From: an uncultured Mesonia sp.
GTDB taxonomy: Bacteria; Bacteroidota; Bacteroidia; Flavobacteriales; Flavobacteriaceae
Length of the DNA: 64,000 nt
Assembly (NCBI GenBank): GCA_947494545.1
Contig: CANLVH010000003.1
Location: forward strand, 223,219-287,218
Reading direction: 5' to 3'
In this document: positions 16,771 to 24,501 of the stretch, one piece after another
Position numbering within the stretch: position 1 is the first letter of the stretch
Layout of the letters: each line of letters opens with the position of its first letter
Made by a program: the position numbers and the translations under genes
Notes under the pieces: generated by a model
Told to the model about the DNA's origin: nothing
Seen by the model: the letters and a program-made list of their open reading frames with translations, nothing else
Databases searched by the model: none

Positions 16771-19719
16771 TTAAAAGTTAAGTTGTAAACCACCGGTAAA
16801 AGTGCGTAGATTAGAAAAGTCTGTACCTCCTTGAAGAGTTTCAGGATCCATCCCTTTATAATCAGTAATGGTAAATAAATTCTGTCCTGTAATAAAAAAC
16901 TTTACTTGATTTAGATTTAAGCTTTGTATCCATTTTACAGGTAAACTGTAAGATAGATTTATAGTTTTCATACGGATAAACGAGGCATCTTCGATTACAA
17001 AATTCGACTCCGTTACATTAGCATAAGCCAAGAAAGCATCTAAAGTCTGAGAAACTTGCGCATAAGAACTAGAGTTATGAGTAACTTCTGCTATTTGATT
17101 TTGCGGAAAGCCAGCATTAAAAAGATCTGAAAAACTTCCTTGTTGTTTCACGAATTGGAATAAAAACTGTAAAGAAATACCCTGATAACTTATGGTATTA
17201 TTAATTCCTCCAAAATATTCCCTTGTAAGGTCTTGAATAATAGTTTTATCTTCTTGATCATAAATTTCATCTCCATTCTGATCTTTTACACTATAATAAC
17301 CGGTTTCAGGATTTACACCCTCGTATTCATAGAGAAACCGTATATTTAAGGGATGCCCCTCTTTATAAATATTAGCATAAGAAGACTGCTCCAAACCGGG
17401 GTATCGAATCAATTCATTTCTTGGAAAACTTATATTGAAAGAAGTTTCCCAACGAACTTTATTATTATTGATATTTTCACTAGATACTTCTATTTCCCAC
17501 CCACTGTTTTCTACAGTTGCCGGTAAATTGGCTTGAACATTGTTAAAACCAGTAGTAGACGGTAAGGGGTACCCTACTAGTTGATTAGAGGAACGATTGC
17601 GGTATGCACTAATCCCTACATCAAGCTTATCTTTTAAAAAGCCCAATTGTAATGCTATTTCTGCTTTTTTATTTTTTTCCCAAGTATATTTTGGGTTTGC
17701 TAAACCTACCGGATAAAGTCCTCCCGGCCCTGGCGTTGCTTCATAAGCATCTAAGTATCCGTAATCTGGAATCTGGTCATTACCTGTTGTACCATAGCTA
17801 CCTCTTATCTTCCCAAAACTTAACCAATTTAAACGCTTAGTGAAAAAAGCTTCTTCTGTAAAAATCCAAGCCGCTCCAATTGCTCCGAAATTGGCAAAGC
17901 GATTAGCCGCTGCAAAACGTGACGAACCGTCTCTTCTTGCTGTTAAGTTTAAATAATACTTCTTATCCCAGTTGAGTCCTATTCTTGAGAAAACAGCTTG
18001 ATAACGATAATCTATATTTCTCGCTTGCGCATTAAGCAATTTTTCTGCTGCTCCTAAATTGCCTATTAACGCTTCTGCAACATAATTCTGACCTTCTACG
18101 CTAAAATTCTTATACTGGTTTTCTTGTATAGTACTTCCTATTAAAGCCTGAATGCTTAACTTATCCCATTGTTTGGTATAATTTAATTGCGGCTCTGCAA
18201 TCCAAGTTTGTCGTTGACTATCTGTAGACAACGACCTGTGCAAAGGCATACCTGCCGGATTATAAGAACGTTTAGGCATTTTAACCAACTCATCACTTTT
18301 ATAGTCGGTAAAACCTAGGTTGGTTTTTAATTCCAGTCCTTCTAAAATTTTATAAGAAAGGTTTAGATTTGTAATCAAATTACGGGCTTCAATGGTGCTA
18401 GAATTAAAAACTCCTTCTAAAGGATGCGCTAAACCTGCTTCTCCCCAATCTGTCCAATTAAGACTGCCATCTTCTAAATAGAGGTTTGGAGCGTTGGGAG
18501 GCAGTTTAAATGCATTACTTAAAAAATCAATACCGTCCCCTATTAGCTCATTTTGATCTATACCATAATTTATAGCAAGATTAAGTTGAAATTTATTATC
18601 TTTAGTGTGATGATTTAGGTTAAAGCCTCCAGTAAATTTTTGGTAATTTAAATCTACAGGATAGATAGTTCCTTGTTTATGAAAAGCTCCATTTAACCTA
18701 AAGTGGGTCTGGTCACTTCCGCCTTGAGCAGAAATATTTACATCGGTAATGTTGGCCGTACCGCCCAAAAAATAATCTTGCCAATCTGTTTCCCGATTTT
18801 GATCCCATATTAATAAATCATAGGCATTAAATTCATCTGGTTCTACCCCATCATTTATAAAAGCCTGTTTTCTTAAAGCTAAATATTGATTGGTATTTAA
18901 CAAATCTAACTTTTTAGGTATTATAGAAACACCACTGTAAATACGAGCTTGTACTCCTTTTTGATTTTCTCCTGTTTTTGTAGTGATTAAGATTACTCCG
19001 TTTGCGCCCCTAGACCCATAAATTGCTGTTGCATCGGCGTCTTTTAGCACTTCGATACTTTTTATATTAGATAGGTTCATAGTACTTAGGGGGTCTACCC
19101 CTACAAAACCCAAACTAGTATTGCTCTCAACAGGCACAGAATTGATAGGTACACCATCAATTATATATAACGGATAATTTCCTTCTTTTCGTAAGCTATT
19201 TTGACCTCTAATACGAATGATAGGGGCGCCTCCCGGGGTTGCTGTATTGGCACTTATCTCTACCCCAGCCATGCGACCTTGCAGTGCTTGGAGTGGACTC
19301 ACCAATGGTTGTAGCTCTATCTCTTCTGCAGTAACTTTTGCGATATTGCCGGTGCGTTCACGATCTCTTACCCTATAATATCCGGCATTAATCACTAAGT
19401 CGCCCAAAGAGTTTTCTTCTTCTTGCAAAACTATATTGATCTGTGTCTGGTTACCCACCGGAATTGCCTGAGGGGAATAACCTAAATAGGTAAAAACTAA
19501 GGTATCTTGTGCTTGTGCTTGAATTTGGTATTGCCCCTCAAAATTGGTGGTTGTTCCTTTTAATTTATTTTTGATGGTAATATTTACTCCGGGAATAAGA
19601 ACCTGCTCCGTATTGCTTACCGTTCCTCTAATGGTTTGTTGACCATAACTGGTTAAAGAAAGCATAACAAGAAGCAGAAAAATACTGCAAGACAAGGCCT
19701 GCTTGAATAAAAATTTCAT
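16771..19719 (-). CDS. SusC/RagA family TonB-dependent transporter
   Basis: A 982-residue outer-membrane protein. It has a signal peptide (to about residue 27), a carboxypeptidase-regulatory-like domain at about 30-110 (IRGTVSNTEQVLIPGVNI), and a TonB plug at about 120-245. The plug carries the SusC motif YGSRGANGVILITTK, and a 22-strand barrel ends in GLQLNF. It is the first gene of the operon with SusD and M16. Known for the family: TonB-driven import of oligosaccharides or peptides captured by SusD. An FTDYKGMDPET-type motif near the C-terminus is common to the family. The long leader upstream (19720-20513) may carry regulation. Confidence 0.96.
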   Translation of the reverse strand: MKFLFKQALSCSIFLLLVMLSLTSYGQQTIRGTVSNTEQVLIPGVNITIKNKLKGTTTNFEGQYQIQAQAQDTLVFTYLGYSPQAIPVGNQTQINIVLQEEENSLGDLVINAGYYRVRDRERTGNIAKVTAEEIELQPLVSPLQALQGRMAGVEISANTATPGGAPIIRIRGQNSLRKEGNYPLYIIDGVPINSVPVESNTSLGFVGVDPLSTMNLSNIKSIEVLKDADATAIYGSRGANGVILITTKTGENQKGVQARIYSGVSIIPKKLDLLNTNQYLALRKQAFINDGVEPDEFNAYDLLIWDQNRETDWQDYFLGGTANITDVNISAQGGSDQTHFRLNGAFHKQGTIYPVDLNYQKFTGGFNLNHHTKDNKFQLNLAINYGIDQNELIGDGIDFLSNAFKLPPNAPNLYLEDGSLNWTDWGEAGLAHPLEGVFNSSTIEARNLITNLNLSYKILEGLELKTNLGFTDYKSDELVKMPKRSYNPAGMPLHRSLSTDSQRQTWIAEPQLNYTKQWDKLSIQALIGSTIQENQYKNFSVEGQNYVAEALIGNLGAAEKLLNAQARNIDYRYQAVFSRIGLNWDKKYYLNLTARRDGSSRFAAANRFANFGAIGAAWIFTEEAFFTKRLNWLSFGKIRGSYGTTGNDQIPDYGYLDAYEATPGPGGLYPVGLANPKYTWEKNKKAEIALQLGFLKDKLDVGISAYRNRSSNQLVGYPLPSTTGFNNVQANLPATVENSGWEIEVSSENINNNKVRWETSFNISFPRNELIRYPGLEQSSYANIYKEGHPLNIRFLYEYEGVNPETGYYSVKDQNGDEIYDQEDKTIIQDLTREYFGGINNTISYQGISLQFLFQFVKQQGSFSDLFNAGFPQNQIAEVTHNSSSYAQVSQTLDAFLAYANVTESNFVIEDASFIRMKTINLSYSLPVKWIQSLNLNQVKFFITGQNLFTITDYKGMDPETLQGGTDFSNLRTFTGGLQLNF

Positions 19720-19765
19720 ATTTTTGAATTGTTATTGGTTAAATAATCGAGTTTAGTTAGTAACC

Positions 19766-19805
19766 GCCTTCTCTGGCCCGCCAAAGCATAGAGAGGGCTT
19801 TTTTT
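19766..19805 (+). terminator. Terminator-like hairpin in the susC leader
   Basis: GCCTTCTCT at 19766-19774 pairs with AGAGAGGGC at 19790-19798 (one G-T pair) and is followed by seven T residues on the plus strand. No plus-strand gene ends here. It would stop rightward transcription leaving the susC start region (antisense), or on the minus strand act as a leader hairpin of the susC transcript. Confidence 0.45.
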
Positions 19806-20245
19806 ATTATATTTTTATTTCATAGGCATACCTTTTTTACATTATTGCCCGACCCGGACGTAGGTTTTAAACCATTTCTCTCTTACAATTCTAAATTATT
19901 TTCTCATTTTATAAATAATATCGAAATAGATTTTAGCCTATAAAGGTTATTTTTACATATAAGTATTCTCGTTACAAGTTGCCGTTCTGCTTATCTAAAA
20001 TAACGCTGAAAGAGCTTAATTTGTTAAAGAAGCTTACGAGGAACCATCTATGGCTTATCTATGGAGTACCCTGAAGATAATCTTAGTGTAACCGAGTAGT
20101 AAAATAGCGCTAGAGGCTTCTAATTTTAGTTTAAAAGATTAGTAAAAAAAGTATAAATAGGTTATAAAAACTACTTACAGTAACTTAACGAAGTAACTGC
20201 CCTAGCTTTTATTCCTTGGGCCTAATTCAACTATACCATGAAAAA

Positions 20246-20314
20246 GGCGCGGGTCTCAACTTATCCCTTTTGAGGTACTGGTATACCTTGTGTACAGATA
20301 AGAGAGCCCACGCC
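20246..20314. repeat. Large GC-rich imperfect hairpin
   Basis: The segment starting GGCGCGGGTCTC at 20246 pairs with the one ending GAGAGCCCACGCC at 20314. Outer GGCG/CGCC, then GGG/CCC and inner CTTATC/GATAAG pair with small bulges. A loop of about 30 bases contains GGTACTGGTATACC. It is markedly GC-rich for this AT-rich region. It could be a structured RNA, a transcription attenuator, or a remnant of a mobile element. Confidence 0.45.
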
Positions 20315-20513
20315 CGGGTCGTGAGCAAACTTACTTATCTTCTCGTACACATAAAAATTACCAGTTTTCAAAAGCGAGAATCTAAGCAATTGCTTCCAAT
20401 ATTTTTCTTTCGAAGAATTGCAAATTTAATAATCTAAGTCAAATATAATAAAAATTTTCAAATGTCATCCATTTGGTTTACAACTTTTTTTGATTTTTTA
20501 TCAAAATTGCAAT

Positions 20514-20762
20514 ATGGGAAGGTTAGATAAAGATGATATTATTTTTAATCAAAAAATCGCTAAAAGATTGAAAGCTTTAAGAGAAGAAATACAGCCCGTT
20601 CAATCCCATTTTGCAAAAACTCATAATATCGATCGACAAATTTTAAGTAGATGGGAAAATTCTAACGATAAGCGAGGTGTTTCAATTCACACGCTACGTC
20701 GTTTCTGTGATTTAATCAATATATCATTGAAAGACTTTTTCGATGATGAATTATTTAAATAA
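20514..20762 (+). CDS. Small XRE-family helix-turn-helix regulator
   Basis: Eighty-two residues from the ATG at 20514. A possible start at 20490 would add eight residues with no support. The sequence is a single Cro/C1-type domain: IAKRLKALREEIQPVQSHFA, then NIDRQILSRWEN, then HTLRRFCDLINISLKDFF. No second domain or partner toxin is adjacent. The frame to its left is the hairpin region. On the right, a minus-strand decayed gene follows. It may be a stand-alone regulator or the surviving half of a toxin-antitoxin pair (inference). Confidence 0.78.
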   Translation: MGRLDKDDIIFNQKIAKRLKALREEIQPVQSHFAKTHNIDRQILSRWENSNDKRGVSIHTLRRFCDLINISLKDFFDDELFK

Positions 20763-20839
20763 ATTGATTTATCTAATAAATTCTTTCTTTAAATCTTTTT
20801 AAGTTCCTTATACAATTATTGTTTAAACTATATTTCATC

Positions 20840-20977
20840 TCAACAAAAAAAGTTACTTACTGCATATAGCACAAAGTGTCTTTTTGTTGATAAATGATAA
20901 TCTAAAAATATATTTTCTTTAAACCCTATTTTGTATTCTATCCCTTCTTCTAAACTTCTGAACCCTTGTAGTGTCAT
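20840..20977 (-). pseudogene. Possible fragment of a cold-shock-domain protein
   Basis: A 45-codon frame starts ATG at 20977. Its opening residues (TLQGFRSLEEGIEYKIGF) resemble the end of a cold-shock domain, where GFxSLxEGxxVxF is typical. The rest (LSTKRHFVLYAV) is not recognised and no RNA-binding motif precedes it. It may be a gene remnant or coincidence. Confidence 0.22.
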
Positions 20978-20987
20978 ATTTTCACAT

Positions 20988-21397
20988 TTAAAGCGAATTT
21001 TTATTTATATTCAAACCAAATAGCTTTAAACAACTTTTAAAAGTATACCACTGAGATCTCAATCTTTTTTCACTGTAGTGCTTCTCCCATTTCTCTATCC
21101 TAAGCTTATTGTCTTTATAAATAAGCAACACACTGTCGTCTTTAAATTGAAGTAGATAATTATTTTCTTTTTTTTTTGAAATAATAAAAAGATATATCTT
21201 TTTAAAACCTTGTAACCATCTTCGCCAGTAGAATTTTTATCTATATATAAGGACGTAAAGTTACCTTTTTGCGTTTTAAAAATTATTTCGTGTTTATCTT
21301 TATATTTTATTATTTCAGCACCATCTGTTTTCCCTACAGATTTTTGAGCGTAGAAAGTGAAGGTAAATAAAAAGAATAACACATAAAGCGGCTGCAT
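20988..21397 (-). pseudogene. Small secreted protein, frameshifted
   Basis: The frame starting at 21397 has a signal peptide (MQPLYVLFFLFTFTFYAQ) and about 65 reasonable residues, then degenerates into lysine- and isoleucine-rich text at a poly-A stretch (21165-21205). A second frame, one base back, is open from that stretch to a stop at 20988. It reads as normal protein (NNYLLQFKDDSVLLIYKD, then KLRIEKWEKHYSEKR). Joined by a -1 shift, they make one protein of about 135 residues. So the gene is inactivated by homopolymer slippage, carries a sequencing error, or is phase-variable. I do not recognise the family. Confidence 0.6.
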
Positions 21398-21501
21398 AGT
21401 GGAGGTGATTTTTTATAAATATAGCTGGTTAAAATAGGAAAATGGATAAAAATTTGAAAAAAGTATGCCAGTTTAACCCGTAAAATATTATGCTAAAAGT
21501 T

Positions 21502-21509
21502 TATCTTTG
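21502..21509 (+). promoter_or_regulatory. Bacteroidota -7 promoter box
   Basis: TATCTTTG matches the TAnnTTTG -7 consensus. The -33 side (about 21480) has only a weak TTTA. It lies 35 bp before the first cassette gene and would be a natural start point for cassette transcription. Confidence 0.5.
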
Positions 21510-21522
21510 GGGTGATATAGCG

Positions 21523-21531
21523 AGCCAATTT
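21523..21531. repeat. Left boundary repeat of cassette A
   Basis: AGCCAATTT is the inverted counterpart of AAATTGGCT at 22396-22404, just after the gene it precedes. This is the same arrangement that bounds the following three units. Confidence 0.5.
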
Positions 21532-21544
21532 AAGCCAAGAAATA

Positions 21545-22396
21545 ATGGAATATGAAATTAAAATTCTGACTGATGATAACACAATTAAAAAAATATGTGA
21601 ATTATTTTGGAAAATAAAAGGCTTCAAAGATAAATATGAATTTGAAAAAACGGTACAAGAAATTGCTAAAGAAAACCAATTAAAGAGTTCGCAAATTTCT
21701 CAGATAGCAAAAGTAAATTCAGAGCTGTGGGTAAATTGCACAAGTTGTGACATTCCATTTTTAGTTAAAAATAGAACAGAATGGAAAAAATTAGTTAGTG
21801 GAGAGTTCTTCTTTCAATCAGATTGTCAAAATTGTAAAGAAAAAAAGAATCAAATAGACAGAGGAAGTGCCATATCAAAATTATATGCTCAAAAAAATTT
21901 AGAGTTAGAAAGAGCTTTCAAAGCAAAACGGTGGAAATTATGCGATAGGGAATCTATTGAAATATTAATAATTATAGCTGAGGGATTTAATTTAAAAATG
22001 ATAAATCAGGAATTATTTCGACCAATTATCGCAAATAAGGATTTTGGTAAATTACAATGGCGGAGGATAAATAAATTAGAAGAATTAGGACTTATTTGGG
22101 TAGAAAAACAAAATCCATTCGAAAATACAGGCAAAGTAAAAGAATTTCACATATTGAATAGATTAAGAGAAGTTCTTCATAAAAAATATCGTGAAGAATT
22201 TAAAAACGGAGAGCAAATTCTAGACTCAAAACAATTAAAAATAATTTCAGATATAAATAATTCAAGACCAGGATTTATTGAAGGAGAATTCAATCTCTCT
22301 AAAAATGGCTATTTGACAGCTTTTAAAAATTATAAGATAGAACTAAACTTAGATAAGAAAAAAAATCAATTCAAAATTAACATCAAGGAAAAATAA
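21545..22396 (+). CDS. Unrecognised cassette protein with a C4 zinc ribbon
   Basis: A 283-residue protein with no recognised family. Residues about 60-105 contain a four-cysteine ribbon (CTSC, then CQNC 25 residues later), preceded by a helix-rich start (FEKTVQEIAKENQLKSSQIS) that resembles a helix-turn-helix. The middle contains RRINKLEELGLIWVEK, similar to the wing region of a winged helix. The C-terminal 60 residues are lysine-rich. DNA or RNA binding is plausible. It is the first gene of the cassette-like array, reads rightwards like all others there, and its stop codon abuts the attC-like spacer at 22396. Confidence 0.65.
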   Translation: MEYEIKILTDDNTIKKICELFWKIKGFKDKYEFEKTVQEIAKENQLKSSQISQIAKVNSELWVNCTSCDIPFLVKNRTEWKKLVSGEFFFQSDCQNCKEKKNQIDRGSAISKLYAQKNLELERAFKAKRWKLCDRESIEILIIIAEGFNLKMINQELFRPIIANKDFGKLQWRRINKLEELGLIWVEKQNPFENTGKVKEFHILNRLREVLHKKYREEFKNGEQILDSKQLKIISDINNSRPGFIEGEFNLSKNGYLTAFKNYKIELNLDKKKNQFKINIKEK

Positions 22397-22474
22397 AATT
22401 GGCTTGTGACTCAACCTAAAAATTAGCATATTTCCACACGTTACTTGTCAGATACATTCACCTTGGCAGAAATG
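22396..22474. repeat. attC-like spacer between cassettes A and B
   Basis: It begins with AAATTGGCT, complementary to the left edge of cassette A, and ends with TGGCAGAAATG, complementary to CACTTCTGCCA at the end of cassette B (10 of 11 positions). The central part is homologous to 23372-23436 (the same GGCTTGT, CTCAACC, ATTAGC and TACTTGTC blocks). The left half of a full attC-like hairpin appears to be missing here. Confidence 0.6.
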
Positions 22475-22488
22475 TAAAAACAAAAATT

Positions 22489-22911
22489 ATGGAAAAGATT
22501 AACAGAAATAAATTAAAAGCAAACTTGACAGAAGGTAAGAAACTTGAACAAGATCTTATTACAAACTATAAGGACAATATACCAGAAAGAATATTGAATG
22601 GAGCAATAGATTTATTCAATAACGATGTTCCAAAACGCATAAACATTTTGATAGGTATTTTGAATTCAGTAGAAAAGGAAAAAAAATATAATGAAGTAAA
22701 TCATATAGACGAAGTTATTGCTTTTTTAGATAATGATGAAGTTGAAGGATCAATCAAATTAGCTTTGAACGAAGAGAATTTGTTATACTTTAGTCCAATT
22801 AAAGAACAGAACCTTAATTTTGAAGATATGTTAGAAAACTTAATATACGCTATAAATAGCAACATAGAGCAACTATATAGTGTTTTGGCAATTGGAAAAC
22901 TAAAAAAATAA
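22489..22911 (+). CDS. Unrecognised cassette protein
   Basis: A 140-residue, acidic, mostly helical protein (NRNKLKANLTEGKKLEQDL, then KRINILIGILNSVEKEKKYN). No signal peptide, membrane segment or known motif is visible. It is followed after 5 bp by a second small gene, and the two share one cassette bounded by the TGGCAGAAATG and CACTTCTGCCA repeats. Cassettes carrying two genes are often toxin-antitoxin or immunity pairs, but nothing in the sequence identifies this pair as such. Confidence 0.6.
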   Translation: MEKINRNKLKANLTEGKKLEQDLITNYKDNIPERILNGAIDLFNNDVPKRINILIGILNSVEKEKKYNEVNHIDEVIAFLDNDEVEGSIKLALNEENLLYFSPIKEQNLNFEDMLENLIYAINSNIEQLYSVLAIGKLKK

Positions 22912-22916
22912 ATCAA

Positions 22917-23222
22917 ATGAAAAATAGTTTGAAAAATTTATTTGGTGAAGAATTAAAGCAAAACGGTTATAAAAAAGTAAAAGTAAACCATTACCAAAGA
23001 AAAGTTGGAAGTTATTTGATTTTTATTGATAACGATTTAGATCGTTTACTAATACGTTTTATGACGACTAAACATCCTCTTAAACCGCTTAAATGTATTA
23101 AGAACAAATGGTTTGACAAAATAACAAAAATATCAAAATTAGAATTTAAAGATATTCTAGAGTGGGCTGATAGTGAGCTTAATAAAGAAGTTAACAAACT
23201 GAACTTAGAAGAATATAATTAA
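22917..23222 (+). CDS. Unrecognised small cassette protein
   Basis: A 101-residue basic protein (KVKVNHYQRKVGSYLIFID, then RLLIRFMTTKHPLKP) with a likely alpha/beta fold and an acidic helical tail. No recognised domain. It is 5 bp downstream of the 140-residue gene, so the two are probably translated together. Its basic character against an acidic partner would fit a binding pair (inference only). Confidence 0.55.
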   Translation: MKNSLKNLFGEELKQNGYKKVKVNHYQRKVGSYLIFIDNDLDRLLIRFMTTKHPLKPLKCIKNKWFDKITKISKLEFKDILEWADSELNKEVNKLNLEEYN

Positions 23223-23242
23223 GAGAAAGAGTTGGTAAAAAA

Positions 23243-23446
23243 CACTTCTGCCAGTACCACATATAACAAATAGCTACGGCTTTTCTAAACCGAAAATTTT
23301 GGTATATTTGAAAGTCGCCAATTTTTTACTTTGGCGTTTTAGAAGTTTAAAGGTAAAAACTTAAAACAAAAAATTGGCTTGTAGCTCAACCGAGAAATTA
23401 GCGCATTTTTGCGCGCTACTTGTCTTATACACGCACGTTAGGCACA
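23243..23446. repeat. attC-like spacer between cassettes B and C
   Basis: The most complete spacer. It starts with CACTTCTGCCA (partner of the left edge of cassette B), then ATATAACAAATAGC. That block is matched in inverted form near the right end by GCTACTTGTCTTATAC (from 23416). It ends with GTTAGGCACA, the left edge of cassette C. About 200 bp of imperfect inverted repeat is the layout of an integron attC site, although the core RYYYAAC consensus is only loosely met. Confidence 0.62.
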
Positions 23447-23460
23447 ATTACACAAAACCA

Positions 23461-24480
23461 ATGGGAATATCATTAAAAACACATAAAATACTTTGGGGAA
23501 AGTCAGGCAATAAATGCTCATTCCCTGATTGTAAAATTGATTTAGTGATGGATGAAAGCGAAACGGATGACCCTTCAGTTGTTGGCGAAGAAGCTCATAT
23601 TGTTGCGAGGAAAAAAAATGGCCCAAGAGGAATTTCAAATTTAACCAAGGAGCAACGAGATAAATACAATAATTTAATTTTATTATGTAGTGTACACCAT
23701 AAAGTAATTGACGACCAAGAAACTACATACACAATAGAATTATTAAAACAATATAAAAAAGAACACGAAAATTGGATAAACCAAAACCTATCAATTGACA
23801 AAATTAAGGAACGTGACGATATAGTTTACGCAGGCTATATCGATAGAATAATCGAACTTGCAGATATTAATTCGTGGAAAGGTTGGACATCTTATATTTT
23901 TGGCGGAGGTTCGCCAAGTATGAGAAATACAACTATCGATAATCTTCGAAAAGTAATAGAGTTTATATTATCTAGAGTTTGGCCAAAAAGGTATTCCAAA
24001 TTAGAGACTGCAATAATAAATTTCAAAAATATTACTAATGACTTTCTCTCTGTTTTCAACGAATACGCTGAAAATGAACGACCATCAAATAGAAATGAAA
24101 AAGAATATATGGTCTACACAGAAAAATTTTATAAAATTAGAGAATGGGATACTGAAAGATATAATAAACTGTTAAGCAAATATGAGTATCATTGTTTATT
24201 AGTTGAGGATTTACTTTTAGAAATGACCAGAGCCATTAATCATATTTTTGATTTGGTTAGACTTTATATATTTCCAAGTTTCAGAATGAATGAGGGAGTT
24301 TTATTGATTGAAATTGGTCCATTTATGGATTTATCGTGGCGAACATACAGAACCGAGTATAAAGAAAACGAATTAGAAAATCTCTATCCTGGACTTCGAA
24401 AATTTATGGAAATAAGGGAGAATAGAGACCAAAGCCGAGGGAAAGATATTAGCGAAGACTATTTCCCGAAAACATATTAA
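23461..24480 (+). CDS. HNH endonuclease-domain cassette protein
   Basis: About 339 residues from the ATG at 23461, 15 bp after the cassette boundary. The longer frame upstream runs through the attC-like repeat and is rejected. The first 110 residues are an HNH domain: LWGKSGNKCSFPDC, then EEAHIVARKKNGPRG with the catalytic histidine, then NLILLCSVHHKVIDDQ. The remaining 230 residues are helical and not recognised (RVWPKRYSKLETAIINF, later LYIFPSFRMNEGVLLIEIG). HNH domains of this type occur at the N-terminus of several defence effectors, where the C-terminal part senses a signal. That role here is inference. Confidence 0.78.
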   Translation: MGISLKTHKILWGKSGNKCSFPDCKIDLVMDESETDDPSVVGEEAHIVARKKNGPRGISNLTKEQRDKYNNLILLCSVHHKVIDDQETTYTIELLKQYKKEHENWINQNLSIDKIKERDDIVYAGYIDRIIELADINSWKGWTSYIFGGGSPSMRNTTIDNLRKVIEFILSRVWPKRYSKLETAIINFKNITNDFLSVFNEYAENERPSNRNEKEYMVYTEKFYKIREWDTERYNKLLSKYEYHCLLVEDLLLEMTRAINHIFDLVRLYIFPSFRMNEGVLLIEIGPFMDLSWRTYRTEYKENELENLYPGLRKFMEIRENRDQSRGKDISEDYFPKTY

Positions 24481-24501
24481 CTGTGGCTAACACCGGTAAC
24501 C

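Larger units (their letters stand above)
19720..20513. other. Long intergenic region between susC and an HTH gene
   Basis: Nearly 800 bases without a convincing gene. It holds the terminator-like hairpin at 19766-19805, a small interrupted hairpin at 20178-20198 (CAGT/ACTG and ACTT/AAGT arms), and the large GC-rich hairpin at 20246-20314. The short reading frame at 20216-20437 coincides with that hairpin and has no coding character. Confidence 0.5.

Noticed and set aside
20216..20437. A 73-codon plus-strand frame upstream of the XRE gene
   Set aside because: It lies over the large GC-rich hairpin, has no ribosome site and its translation lacks the composition of neighbouring proteins.
23374..23460. 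Extended N-terminus of the HNH cassette protein
   Set aside because: The extra 29 codons translate the attC-like spacer; the ATG at 23461 starts just after the cassette boundary and fits the HNH domain start.
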